DNA from: Zetaproteobacteria bacterium
Lineage (GTDB): Bacteria; Bdellovibrionota_B; Oligoflexia; Oligoflexales; Bog-1112
Direction of reading: 5' to 3'
NCBI GenBank assembly: GCA_028817975.1
Contig: JAPPOJ010000160.1
Location: 1-36,567 of the forward strand
Length of the DNA: 36,567 nucleotides
The notes under the pieces were generated by a model, which worked only from the letters and a program-made list of their open reading frames with translations, had not been told where the DNA came from and made no database searches. Of this stretch, positions 9,026 to 16,910 are shown piece by piece. Made by a program: the position numbers and the translations under genes. The first letter of the stretch is position 1. Each line of letters begins with the position of its first letter.

Positions 9026-10168
9026 ATGAAGCTCCGTCGTAAATTCTGGTGTGTTGTACTGTGGCTGATAAGTGTGCATGGGGTTGGGTTACTGTTGGTA
9101 TTGACCTCTACAGGTGTGGTCGAAGGGGCTGCTTCCTGGCATCAAGGTTTAGATCTAGGGTGGCCAAGCTATGCTTGGCTCGTTCTATTCTGCCTTGTGA
9201 GTTCTGTGGTGATTTGTGGCACCCTCTTATCGCGATTGTGGTTGCGTGTGATCCAGCCCTTATGCCAATTAAAAGCCGCAGCGGCTGAGCTTGTGGAGGG
9301 TAACCTGAAGGTCGAAATTCCGGAGTGGGGCCGGGACGACGAGTTAGACGAGTTGTCGAGGGCGTTGGTCAAACTCCAGGATAGGCTGTGTGAGCAAAGA
9401 AGTCGAGGAGCTGATGCACTGGTAGATTCAGGCGCACAAGCATTGCGCCCTCTTCACCAGGATTTATCAGGTGAAAGGAACAAAAGTAGCCGTCTTGTTC
9501 GTGTGCTTTGTCATGACTTAGCCCATGCGGTGAGTCTTGTCAGCTCCTCTATGTATATGTTGAGGCAGACACTGGGTAAACAAGATCCAGAGAGATACTA
9601 TCAGAAGATTGATCTCGCGGTTCAAAGCCAGATGGATTTGATTGATCAGGTCAAAGCTATGGAAGCGAATACCAGTGGTAAAGTTAAATTAGAAGTTGGT
9701 CCTGTGGATGTGCTCGATATTTTGAGCCAATCTCAGCAGCTTATGGCGACAAAGCTGGAGCAAAAAAGTATTTCTGTAAAAGTAAGGTGTGATTTGCCTA
9801 CATTTGTGGTCCAAGCAGAACCCGTCTCTTTGTTGAATAATGTTATCAACAACTTCATTTCCAATGCGATCAAGTTTTCATTTGAGCACAGCAATATTTG
9901 TGTGCGTTTATATGTGTCTCAGGGGCGTAAGGTCATTGAGGTGCAGGACCATGGTGTTGGTATGTCGGCTGAGGTGATGCAGCACCTTTTTGATAGTTCT
10001 CAAGTAACTTCTTGTCGTGGAACGCAGGGAGAGCGAGGGGTGGGCTTTGGGATGCCTTTGGCGAAGTCTTACATGGATCTTTATGGAGCGACGATTGCGG
10101 TGGCAAGTCAAGAAAAGGTGGAAGGGGTGGAGGAACACGGTACTACTTTTACTTTGACTTTTGCGTGA
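9026..10168 (+). CDS. membrane sensor histidine kinase
   Basis: A transmembrane two-component kinase. The order is: TM1 (FWCVVLWLISVHGVGLLLVL), a short periplasmic loop, TM2 (YAWLVLFCLVSSVVICGTLL), a HAMP linker (VIQPLCQLKAAAAELVEGNL), a HisKA domain with H-box VLCHDLAHAV, and a HATPase_c domain with N-box NNFISNAIKFS, G1 DHGVGM and G2 RGVGFGMPLAKSYMDLYGA. The H-box lacks the usual proline after the phospho-acceptor His. The short periplasmic loop suggests membrane or cytoplasmic signal sensing. ATG 9026 is preferred to track TTG 8942, which would add 28 odd residues before TM1, though no strong Shine-Dalgarno supports either. No response regulator is adjacent (orphan kinase). Confidence 0.88.
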   Translation: MKLRRKFWCVVLWLISVHGVGLLLVLTSTGVVEGAASWHQGLDLGWPSYAWLVLFCLVSSVVICGTLLSRLWLRVIQPLCQLKAAAAELVEGNLKVEIPEWGRDDELDELSRALVKLQDRLCEQRSRGADALVDSGAQALRPLHQDLSGERNKSSRLVRVLCHDLAHAVSLVSSSMYMLRQTLGKQDPERYYQKIDLAVQSQMDLIDQVKAMEANTSGKVKLEVGPVDVLDILSQSQQLMATKLEQKSISVKVRCDLPTFVVQAEPVSLLNNVINNFISNAIKFSFEHSNICVRLYVSQGRKVIEVQDHGVGMSAEVMQHLFDSSQVTSCRGTQGERGVGFGMPLAKSYMDLYGATIAVASQEKVEGVEEHGTTFTLTFA

Positions 10169-10186
10169 GATGAGCGTGATTTCTTT

Positions 10187-10771
10187 TTATCCTTGCCGAG
10201 GTGCACCACGCATTTCGGCGAGATATTTTTCGAGCAGCTCGGGGGTGAGGGGACCTGCATATTTGTCCAAGATGGTGCCATCTTTACGAATGAAATAGGT
10301 TTCGGGGACGCCCGTGACTCCATAGTGGATAGGGGTGGAGCCTGCTTCATCCACAGCGAGGATATATGTTTTGCCGAAGTGCTTGGCAAAAGCCTGAGCT
10401 GCGCTGGCTTCATCTTGGATCGCGATCCCGACGACGACGACCCCTTCGCTCCGGTGCTGTTTCCAAAAGTTCTCCAGAATGAGTGCCTCTTCGCGGCAGC
10501 TGACACACCAGCTGGCCCAAAAATTGAGAACCAGCTCGCGTCCCCGCAGCTGCGAGAGATTCAAGTACTCTCCTGTTTGCGCGGTGGAGATGCCGAAGTC
10601 TTGGTCCCCTTGCAAGAGTAAGGCTTCAAACTCGGGCGCTTGCCTGCCCACGAGTGCATTCGGAGCTTTATTAGGATTGATGGTCAGTCCCCAACCTAAG
10701 AGTGCCAGCACGATGCCAGCGCCCAAAGTCGCCAATAAAACGGTAAGTTTGTGCTGAGAGATGCTACGCAT
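10187..10771 (-). CDS. ccmG: CcmG/DsbE/TlpA-like membrane-anchored thioredoxin
   Basis: A 194-aa protein with one N-terminal membrane anchor (VLLATLGAGIVLALLGWGL) and a periplasmic thioredoxin fold. The active site is WASWCVSC (C89, C92) and the cis-proline loop is TGVPETYFI. In system I cytochrome c maturation CcmG keeps the apocytochrome CxxCH thiols reduced for heme ligation. It is the last gene of the ccm unit, starting 9 bases after ccmE, and it converges on the histidine kinase with an 18-base gap without an obvious terminator. A general TlpA-type reductase is the alternative, but the operon context favours CcmG. Confidence 0.9.
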   Translation of the reverse strand: MRSISQHKLTVLLATLGAGIVLALLGWGLTINPNKAPNALVGRQAPEFEALLLQGDQDFGISTAQTGEYLNLSQLRGRELVLNFWASWCVSCREEALILENFWKQHRSEGVVVVGIAIQDEASAAQAFAKHFGKTYILAVDEAGSTPIHYGVTGVPETYFIRKDGTILDKYAGPLTPELLEKYLAEMRGAPRQG

Positions 10772-10780
10772 GGGTGATGC

Positions 10781-11230
10781 CTATTCTTTTTCGAGGATAG
10801 ATTTTTTCAGTAAGTCGGTATTCATGCTTTTGCCTTCCGAGGGGATTTGGTACTCCTCAGAATGTTTCACCATGAGTGTCTCTGCCATAAAAGTGCTCCC
10901 ATCTGTATTAAATCTGCCATCGACCACGACACCTTGTCCTTCTTTAAACATATCTGGTGGAGTTCCTGTGTGTTCGATGGGAATGTGGGTGTCCTCTGTA
11001 TCTGTCACGACGAAACGTAGTGAGAGAGCTGGAGCTTGCCAGTCCACAGAGCCTTTTTGGATGATGCCACCTATCTTGATCTTCTTATGACTCAAGCTGC
11101 TTTTTTGCGCCATGGCTTCACTGGGGGTGTAAAAGTACACGGTATTTTGCTGTAAGCTGAGTACGGACATCAGTAAAATGGTGGCGATAATGATGATGCC
11201 ACCCGCAAGTAGCTTGGTCTTTTTATGCAT
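10781..11230 (-). CDS. ccmE: cytochrome c maturation heme chaperone CcmE
   Basis: A 149-aa periplasmic heme chaperone with an N-terminal anchor (LLAGGIIIIATILLMSVLSL) and an OB-fold. The covalent heme site follows the HxxxY pattern in LMVKHSEEYQIP, matching the His130/Tyr134 arrangement of E. coli CcmE. Other family signatures are FYTPSEAM and GGIIQKGSV. It receives heme from CcmC at the outer face of the inner membrane and passes it to CcmF. The Shine-Dalgarno AAGGA lies 9 bases before the ATG. The gene ends in TAG. Confidence 0.95.
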   Translation of the reverse strand: MHKKTKLLAGGIIIIATILLMSVLSLQQNTVYFYTPSEAMAQKSSLSHKKIKIGGIIQKGSVDWQAPALSLRFVVTDTEDTHIPIEHTGTPPDMFKEGQGVVVDGRFNTDGSTFMAETLMVKHSEEYQIPSEGKSMNTDLLKKSILEKE

Positions 11231-11242
11231 GGCATATCTTCC

Positions 11243-11386
11243 TTATGATTGCGTCGTTTGGGTACGAAGGTGACTTTGCTGCATTTCGACGAGCTGGATG
11301 CGTTGTCGGATGGAGCGCACCCAAAACAGTACCAATGCACACAACGTTGTACCGTATGCAGCCGCAATGTAAGCTGTAGCATTCAT
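11243..11386 (-). CDS. ccmD: small heme exporter subunit CcmD
   Basis: A 47-aa ORF too short for the ORF track, read directly from the sequence. It begins MNATAYIAAAYGTT, has one membrane helix (about residues 5-24), and continues with a basic-amphipathic tail (WVRSIRQRIQLVEM). This is the usual CcmD layout: an Ala/Tyr-rich start, one helix, then positive charges. CcmD stabilises holo-CcmE release from the CcmABC complex. Its ATG overlaps the ccmC stop as ATGA and is preceded by AAGGAGA at 7 bases, so translation is well supported. It sits between ccmC and ccmE, the canonical position. Confidence 0.9.
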   Translation of the reverse strand: MNATAYIAAAYGTTLCALVLFWVRSIRQRIQLVEMQQSHLRTQTTQS

Positions 11387-12102
11387 AAAGGTTCTCCTTT
11401 TTGTGAGGATTCTAATTCAAACATTTGCTGTTCGAGCTGGCTTTCGAGTTGACGGTTCTGTGCACGGTAGCGAATAAGTGCTGCACTCACGAGTAACGTG
11501 CAGCATAAAACAGCAAGTAGGGTCATGAGCATAGGCGTGGACATGGTGGCTCCACCTGTGCGCAAAATAGAAGGAGGTTGGTGTAGGGTCCGCCACCAGC
11601 TCACACTTTTATAGATAATAGGGACATCGGCGAAAATAAGGATGCCGAGAATTGCGCAAGACTTATTGCGCGTGCTGCTGTTGTCGGCCGCATGCCAAAG
11701 GACCATAAAGCCTGCATACATAAGTGCCAGAATGAAGGTTGTGGTGAGTCGGGCGTCCCATGTCCACCAGACTCCCCAGGTCGGCTTTCCCCAGATAGAC
11801 CCCGTAATGAGTGTGAAAATAGTCCAGAATAACCCTGTCTCGGCGATGGGTAGCCCCCAGTAAGAAAAGTGAGTATTGTTTTTCCACAGGCATTGAACGC
11901 TGCAGACAAACAGTACAGCGGAGATGGCAAAAGCATTGATGGCACATGAAACATGAAGGAATAGAATGCGATATACTTCGCCTTGGTGGATGTCTGTGGG
12001 AACGATAAACAGGCCGTATGCCCAGCTTATGAGAAGAAGTGGTAGCGAACAGATCATCCAAGGATGAGGAGCTATCTTGAAATTAATATCACCATCTTTC
12101 AT
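11383..12102 (-). CDS. ccmC: heme handling / export protein CcmC
   Basis: A six-helix membrane protein of the heme-handling family. The tryptophan-rich WWD segment is present as WGVWWTWDARLT, and the two flanking axial histidines lie in FLHVSCAIN and WWRTLHQPPSI. CcmC presents heme to CcmE in the periplasm. The start is placed at ATG 12102 (MKDGDINF): GGAG lies 9 bases upstream and the ATG overlaps the ccmB stop as ATGA, matching the ccmC/ccmD junction. The track start at 12117 has no ribosome-binding site. The last 30 residues are Gln/Glu-rich and cytoplasmic. Length is 239 aa, near the E. coli protein. Confidence 0.94.
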   Translation of the reverse strand: MKDGDINFKIAPHPWMICSLPLLLISWAYGLFIVPTDIHQGEVYRILFLHVSCAINAFAISAVLFVCSVQCLWKNNTHFSYWGLPIAETGLFWTIFTLITGSIWGKPTWGVWWTWDARLTTTFILALMYAGFMVLWHAADNSSTRNKSCAILGILIFADVPIIYKSVSWWRTLHQPPSILRTGGATMSTPMLMTLLAVLCCTLLVSAALIRYRAQNRQLESQLEQQMFELESSQKGEPL

Positions 12103-12788
12103 TGTTGAGAACTCCATTGGTCAAAGAGTAGTAAGCCGAGCGTCATGAAAATAACATTAAACCCCGTTAGAAGCCAAAGCCATGTTTGTGCGGTGGTCAG
12201 GTCTTGCTGTACATAAGCGATAGAGCTTTCCATGGAGCATAAAAGTACAGGAATCACCATGGGGAAAAACAAGAAAGGGAACAAAATTTCTCTTACTTTT
12301 GTTGTCATTGTAAGTGCGCTCAGTAAAATGCCTAGAGTGCTGAGGCCTAAGATGGTCAACAAGCCGTTTGCCCAGGGCCACACGGTTCCCAGTTCATATC
12401 CTTGAGGGATAAACCAAGAACTATGGACTAAGATGAGTGGCAACCAAATACGCACGATTTGAATACACGTTACTAAGATTTTACTCACAAATAAGTAGAG
12501 TGGGGAGGGTAGGCCTTGGAGCAGAAAGTTTAGCCCATTGTCTTCGAGGTCAGGAGTAAATGCGGATACAATGCTCAGCTCAGCCGCAAAAAAGAGGGCG
12601 AGATGAAACTCAGAAACCCAGCTGAGATCGCCACTCAACGTTTGTTTGTATTCGTGTCCGAACTGAAAAATAAGCCAGATCGTGAGGGCGAAAAAGATGG
12701 GCGTCCATCTTCGTGCTTCATCAGCCTTCTCGCAAGTGAGCAAGAACCGGGTTAAGGAGACGATACCAAAAGAGTTAGTTTTTTTCAT
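12099..12788 (-). CDS. ccmB: heme exporter permease CcmB
   Basis: A 229-aa membrane protein with six predicted helices. The family segment SAFTPDLEDNGLNFLLQGLPSPLYLFVSK (quoted in part: DLEDNGLNFLLQGLP) matches the conserved D-E-x-G region of CcmB. It pairs with the ATPase CcmA to drive release of holo-CcmE from the CcmCD complex. Its start overlaps the end of ccmA by 14 bases, and its stop overlaps ccmC as ATGA, so the genes are translationally coupled. Confidence 0.93.
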   Translation of the reverse strand: MKKTNSFGIVSLTRFLLTCEKADEARRWTPIFFALTIWLIFQFGHEYKQTLSGDLSWVSEFHLALFFAAELSIVSAFTPDLEDNGLNFLLQGLPSPLYLFVSKILVTCIQIVRIWLPLILVHSSWFIPQGYELGTVWPWANGLLTILGLSTLGILLSALTMTTKVREILFPFLFFPMVIPVLLCSMESSIAYVQQDLTTAQTWLWLLTGFNVIFMTLGLLLFDQWSSQQ

Positions 12789-13392
12789 GGAGGTATATGG
12801 CCCGTGTTTGTGGGGGAAGGACTTCCGCCATCATTTTTTGATGGCCGGTGACAACAACACATCCTTGTAGCTGAGTGATTTTGTGATTTAGGCTATGCGA
12901 CAAGAGGTCGACCCCATTGCTATCCAGTCCGTTAAGCGGTTCATCTAAAACCCAGACCATTTTTTGCATCTGTTCGAGGCGGCAGAGTGCGAGCCGTCGG
13001 CGCATTCCTGTGGAAAATTTTTTAACGGCCAAAGAATTTTGAATGTAAGGGGTGCGTATGCCCCACTTGGTGAGAGCCTGTCGCTGCTGAGTGTAGGTGT
13101 GGTTTTTGCCTAGTTGCAGGTTTTGGAATGCGCTGAGTTGCAGGTATAAACCGTTGGAGTCGGCATCTAAGTGTGCTGTTTCGGAGCGAGGATGAGGAAT
13201 AGCCCACTGGATCGAGCCTGCTGTGGGCAGCAGAAACCCAGAGATAAGTTTCAGCAAAGTAGACTTCCCACTGCCATTTTCTCCGATGATATGCAGGCAC
13301 TCTCCCCTTTGCATCTGCAAACTGAAGTTGTGGAGAATCGGTTTTAAGGGATAGCCAAAGCTTAAATTGGAAATGTTTAGCATAAGGTTCAC
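12775..13392 (-). CDS. ccmA: heme exporter ATPase CcmA
   Basis: A 205-aa ABC ATPase. Walker A is GENGSGKST, the signature is the CcmA-type variant FSTGMRRRLAL, Walker B is VWVLDEPLNGLD, and the switch His is in VVTGHQK. It powers the CcmABCD complex in heme trafficking. The track start is GTG 13392, which overlaps the upstream HAD stop as GTGA; ATG 13383 would give 202 aa and an equally good N terminus. Neither has a clear Shine-Dalgarno, consistent with coupling to the HAD gene. Position before ccmB settles the identity against generic ABC ATPases. Confidence 0.93.
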   Translation of the reverse strand: MNLMLNISNLSFGYPLKPILHNFSLQMQRGECLHIIGENGSGKSTLLKLISGFLLPTAGSIQWAIPHPRSETAHLDADSNGLYLQLSAFQNLQLGKNHTYTQQRQALTKWGIRTPYIQNSLAVKKFSTGMRRRLALCRLEQMQKMVWVLDEPLNGLDSNGVDLLSHSLNHKITQLQGCVVVTGHQKMMAEVLPPQTRAIYLHEKN

Positions 13393-14276
13393 ATTAGGTT
13401 ACGCAGTAGGTAGGTTGCCGCAATATTTGAGTTTGCCCAGACCTGGGGGTTTGCGTAGTCTGCAATTCCCGTGCCTATGAGAGCTGTATCACACCCCGAG
13501 GCTTTGCCTCCTTGAATGTCCGTGTCGATTTGGTCTCCAATCATAACCGCTTTTTCTGGGCTTCCTGTTAACTCTGCCCGTTCTAATGCGAGGTTAAACA
13601 TACATGACTCGGGCTTCCCAAATAGTTTAAATTTGGGTGCATCTTGTTGGTAACGGAGCTTGAGTGCGGCTTCGAGCATGTTTGCTATCATCCCGCTAGT
13701 TATACCATAGCTTTTGTTCCCTGCAGGGTAAATGAGATCAGGGTTGGGGAGTACCAGCAGGGGGGGGTGACCCGCGTCAATCATACGGTAGAGAGACGAA
13801 ATGGCTTGATTTATGGTTTGTAAGATCTCATAGCCATCTTGATTGCCGATAACAAGAATGTCGAAGTCTTTGTGAGCAGCCGTTTTCTGTTGGCTGGGTG
13901 CGAGCATAAACTCACAGGAAGATGGCCCTAGCAGGCAAACGCGGGCAGACTGATATTCTGGAGCCGTTAGCCATTGGCGTGTGACCTCTCCGCTCGAAAT
14001 ATAGTTTTGGAGGGGTACTTCAAGTCCCAGGTGTTTGAGATAGTCGACGCTTTTTTGGATAGGCTTTACCGATCCGTTTGTCACAATGAAATAGGGAAAA
14101 TTTTCATGGTTGAGTTGCTGAAGCACATGGGCGGCACCTGGGAGTACTCCATCTGCGTTGAGCAGTACCCCGTAAGCATCGAAAAGAATCAGTTGATAGC
14201 GGCTTTTGAGTTCACGAAAAGAAATATGAGGGGGAACACTTACCATAGCCCGTCCATTGTCTAGAGTCATCGTCAT
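13389..14276 (-). CDS. HAD superfamily subfamily IIA (NagD-like) hydrolase
   Basis: A 295-aa HAD protein with the IIA layout: motif I ILFDAYGVLLN, motif II FIVTNGSV, a cap domain between II and III, lysine in FGKPES, and motif IV MIGDQIDTDIQGG. The second Asp of motif I (DxD) is Tyr here; some uncharacterised IIA members carry Trp or Tyr at this site, so activity is uncertain. Related proteins hydrolyse small phosphates such as pyridoxal phosphate, glycolate phosphate or nucleotides. It is the first gene of the ccm unit and overlaps ccmA by 4 bases. A role in cytochrome assembly is not established. Start alternatives at 14270 and 14246 exist. Confidence 0.85.
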   Translation of the reverse strand: MTMTLDNGRAMVSVPPHISFRELKSRYQLILFDAYGVLLNADGVLPGAAHVLQQLNHENFPYFIVTNGSVKPIQKSVDYLKHLGLEVPLQNYISSGEVTRQWLTAPEYQSARVCLLGPSSCEFMLAPSQQKTAAHKDFDILVIGNQDGYEILQTINQAISSLYRMIDAGHPPLLVLPNPDLIYPAGNKSYGITSGMIANMLEAALKLRYQQDAPKFKLFGKPESCMFNLALERAELTGSPEKAVMIGDQIDTDIQGGKASGCDTALIGTGIADYANPQVWANSNIAATYLLRNLM

Positions 14277-14371
14277 TTGTAATGTGAGCTAGCTGCGGCC
14301 TCACTGGAGAGGGCAGCATATCACATTCTACACGATATGGATAGAAAACGAGAGTCAGGCTGAGGAGAGGG

Positions 14372-14953
14372 TTAGCCAAAGTATGCGTCAAGTCCAGCTT
14401 GTGTTGGCTTCATCGATTTTTCGCCTTTCATCCAGTTTGCTGGGCAGACTTCACCATGTTCTTCGGTGAACTGTAGTGCTTCTACCAAACGGAGAAACTC
14501 GTCTACGTTGCGACCTAGAGGGAGGTCATTGATGGTTTGGTGACGTACGATGCCTTGCTTATCGATGAGAAATGCACCGCGTAGAGCAATGCCGGCGTCA
14601 TTGAGAAGCACGTCATAGTCACGGGCGATCGTTTTATTGATGTCGGCAACGAGAGGGTATTTTACACCTTCAATCCCGCCTTTTTTCTTAGGAGTATTTA
14701 ACCATGCGTTGTGGCTGAAGTGAGAGTCTACGGAGCATCCGATGACTTCACAATTCAGCTTCGTAAATTGCTCAAGCTTTTCTTGAAATGCATGTAGCTC
14801 TGTAGGGCATACAAATGTGAAATCAAGAGGGTAGAAAAACAGCATGACATACTTGCCTTGTCTATCGCTGAGTTTGAAGTCTTCAATAAATTCGCCATTG
14901 ACGACAGCAGTGGCTGTGAAATCAGGGGCTTTTTTTCCGACGAGTACTGACAT
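14372..14953 (-). CDS. typical 2-Cys peroxiredoxin (AhpC/Prx1 type)
   Basis: A 193-aa thiol peroxidase that reduces H2O2 and organic hydroperoxides. The peroxidatic Cys is C49 in DFTFVCPTE, the resolving Cys is C170 in GEVCPANW, and the C-terminal YF extension (DAYFG) is typical of overoxidation-sensitive members. The track ORF begins at 15037, but ATG 14953 is correct: GGAGGT precedes it at 7 bases, the N terminus [12 protein letters not shown] fits the family, and a promoter overlaps the longer start. No ahpF-type reductase is adjacent, so electrons probably come from thioredoxin. It is a single-gene unit. Confidence 0.95.
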   Translation of the reverse strand: MSVLVGKKAPDFTATAVVNGEFIEDFKLSDRQGKYVMLFFYPLDFTFVCPTELHAFQEKLEQFTKLNCEVIGCSVDSHFSHNAWLNTPKKKGGIEGVKYPLVADINKTIARDYDVLLNDAGIALRGAFLIDKQGIVRHQTINDLPLGRNVDEFLRLVEALQFTEEHGEVCPANWMKGEKSMKPTQAGLDAYFG

Positions 14954-15035
14954 AAGGTGGACCTCCGAAGTGAGCTTGCTTGAGCAACTTTTGTGTCTGC
15001 TGCAAGCCGGGTTCATTGTGGTAAATAGCGTGACC

Positions 15036-15064
15036 ATTTAATCACTCAAGACGGTTTTTGTCAA
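15036..15064 (-). promoter_or_regulatory. sigma70-type promoter of the peroxiredoxin gene
   Basis: On the minus strand a perfect -35 TTGACA (15059-15064) is followed after 17 bases by TTAAAT (15036-15041), 4 of 6 to TATAAT. Transcription would start near 15029, about 75 bases before the chosen ATG and downstream of the longer track start, supporting the shorter protein. Confidence 0.6.
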
Positions 15065-15134
15065 TTTCAGACAGCCTTTTTGTATGATTCCACCTACGGA
15101 ACGCCCTGCCCAACTTGGATCGAGTCTGGGTTGG

Positions 15135-16910
15135 CTAGCTTACTTTACCTAAGAAAGATAAGACTTCTGTGGCGAGGGTTGTGTGATTTAACTGTGCACG
15201 CTCCATGTCTTTAGAGATGGGGGTGCTCGCGGAAGGTTGGGTGACGGAGGTGAGGTAAAGCTTAATCTTAGGCTCGGTACCGGAAGGCCGGATGCTGAGC
15301 CGTGTTCCTCCTTCAAAGTAGAATTGCAAAACGTTTTCGGAAGGGAGGGTTCGCGGATCTTGGAGCCAACGGCTGGTGCCTTGCTCGGGGTCAAGGTGGT
15401 CTTGTACAGCCGTTAGTTTGTTGCCACCGAGCGTTGCAGGGGGGGATTGCCGCAGCGTAGCCATAAGACGACTGATTTTGTCAGCCCCTGCTTTGCCTTC
15501 ATGGGTAAAGGTATGGAGACTGTCGGAGTAAATCCCAAACTTTTGGTAAAGTTGGTGGAGTCGGTCCATAAGGTCTTGCCCTTGAGTTTTATAGGACTCC
15601 ACCATATCCGCCAGGATAGCGCAGGTTAGAATAGCGTCTTTATCACGTACGAATTCACCCCATAAAAAGCCGAAACTTTCTTCTCCTCCACATAAGAACT
15701 TAAGCGCAGGTTCGATACGACCTTCTTCAAAGGCTTCAATCAGGTGACAAATCCACTTAAAGCCGGTGAGCGTTTCAAAGTAATGGCAGCCATAAGACTT
15801 GGTGATTTTGTTTAACATTGGGGAAGTGACGATAGTTGAAATGACACATTGTTGACTAAGGTCGTGATTTTTTTCTTGCTGCTGGTGGAGTAGGTAGTCT
15901 GTGAGTAAGCAAATGATTTGATTGCCGCTCAGGGTGTAGTAACTCCCATCGCGTAGTTTGACAATACAGGCAGCCCGGTCTGCGTCGGGGTCTGTTCCAA
16001 GAATGAGGTCAGCTTGATGCTCGCGTGCCATTTGTAGTGCAGCATCTAATGCTTCGGGATCTTCTGGATTGGGGCTTGCAACCGTAGGAAAATTGCCATC
16101 AGGTATCGCTTGTGCTGGAGGAGTGGCAATATCGTGGAAGCCGAAGCACTTCAGGGCATCCGGAATGACATGGATACCTGTTCCGTGAAGTGGGGTATAG
16201 ATAATTTTTAGGTTACGTGCGGTGTAACTTTGAGGTGCAAGGTCACGTAACTTGTTAAAGTAAGACAGGTCAAGTTGCTCACCGACCTCTTCGATTTTAC
16301 CTTGTTGACATGCTGCGCTATAGCTGAGGTAAGGAATTTGAGAAAGATCATTGCGCTTGCGATAAAACTCGGTCACTGCCCGGTCATGCGGGGGGACGAG
16401 TTGTCCACCATCCTTCCAGTAGACCTTGAAGCCATTATATTCTTTGGGGTTATGGCTTGCCGTAATGCAGACCCCTGCATGGCATTGAAAATAACGCACC
16501 ATGAATGAAAGCATGGGGACTGGGCGCATTTCTGCGGTGAGGTAGACTTTATATCCGTAAGCTGCGAACACACCAGCACACTCCCGAGCATATTCTTTAG
16601 AATTATGCCGCGAGTCGTAAGCGATGGCTATTTTTTTGGCACCTTCCATGCGGCAAGTGGTGAGGTACTCCGCCAGAGCACTGGTCGCGCGTCGGATATT
16701 ATAGCGGTTTACTCTTGCAGTACCGGCGCCCATTTTACCCCGCATTCCACCTGTACCAAACTGCAGGTCTCGGTAGAAGCGGTCCACTATCTCTGTATAT
16801 TGGCTAGAATCGACCAGTGTTTTAACTTCTGAGCGTGTATCCCGATCAAATGATTGATCTTCTGCCCAAAACATTGCACGCCGACGGATCTCCTCTGGCA
16901 GTGTCTCCAA
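15135..16910 (-). CDS. phosphohexomutase (phosphoglucomutase/phosphomannomutase family)
   Basis: A 591-aa alpha-D-phosphohexomutase, in the size class of PgcA/PGM2-like phosphoglucomutases. The catalytic phosphoserine loop is CITASHNPKEYNGFKVYW, the Mg2+ loop GTDPDADR, the sugar-specificity loop CGGEESFGF, and the phosphate-binding loop RPSGTEPKIKLYL. GEES and the length favour interconversion of glucose 1- and 6-phosphate, feeding glycogen or envelope sugar nucleotides; mannose or pentose phosphates cannot be excluded. The start is TTG 16910, with GGAG 9 bases upstream. It is probably monocistronic and separated from the peroxiredoxin by that gene's own promoter. Confidence 0.93.
   Translation of the reverse strand: METLPEEIRRRAMFWAEDQSFDRDTRSEVKTLVDSSQYTEIVDRFYRDLQFGTGGMRGKMGAGTARVNRYNIRRATSALAEYLTTCRMEGAKKIAIAYDSRHNSKEYARECAGVFAAYGYKVYLTAEMRPVPMLSFMVRYFQCHAGVCITASHNPKEYNGFKVYWKDGGQLVPPHDRAVTEFYRKRNDLSQIPYLSYSAACQQGKIEEVGEQLDLSYFNKLRDLAPQSYTARNLKIIYTPLHGTGIHVIPDALKCFGFHDIATPPAQAIPDGNFPTVASPNPEDPEALDAALQMAREHQADLILGTDPDADRAACIVKLRDGSYYTLSGNQIICLLTDYLLHQQQEKNHDLSQQCVISTIVTSPMLNKITKSYGCHYFETLTGFKWICHLIEAFEEGRIEPALKFLCGGEESFGFLWGEFVRDKDAILTCAILADMVESYKTQGQDLMDRLHQLYQKFGIYSDSLHTFTHEGKAGADKISRLMATLRQSPPATLGGNKLTAVQDHLDPEQGTSRWLQDPRTLPSENVLQFYFEGGTRLSIRPSGTEPKIKLYLTSVTQPSASTPISKDMERAQLNHTTLATEVLSFLGKVS

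Noticed and set aside
11170-11382. 70-aa minus ORF overlapping ccmE and ccmD
   Set aside because: Wrong frame. The ATGA-overlapping 47-aa ORF with AAGGAGA encodes CcmD instead.
14277-14371. Hairpin GTGAG...CTCAC as terminator of the peroxiredoxin gene
   Set aside because: The stem is only five base pairs and no T-run follows on either strand.
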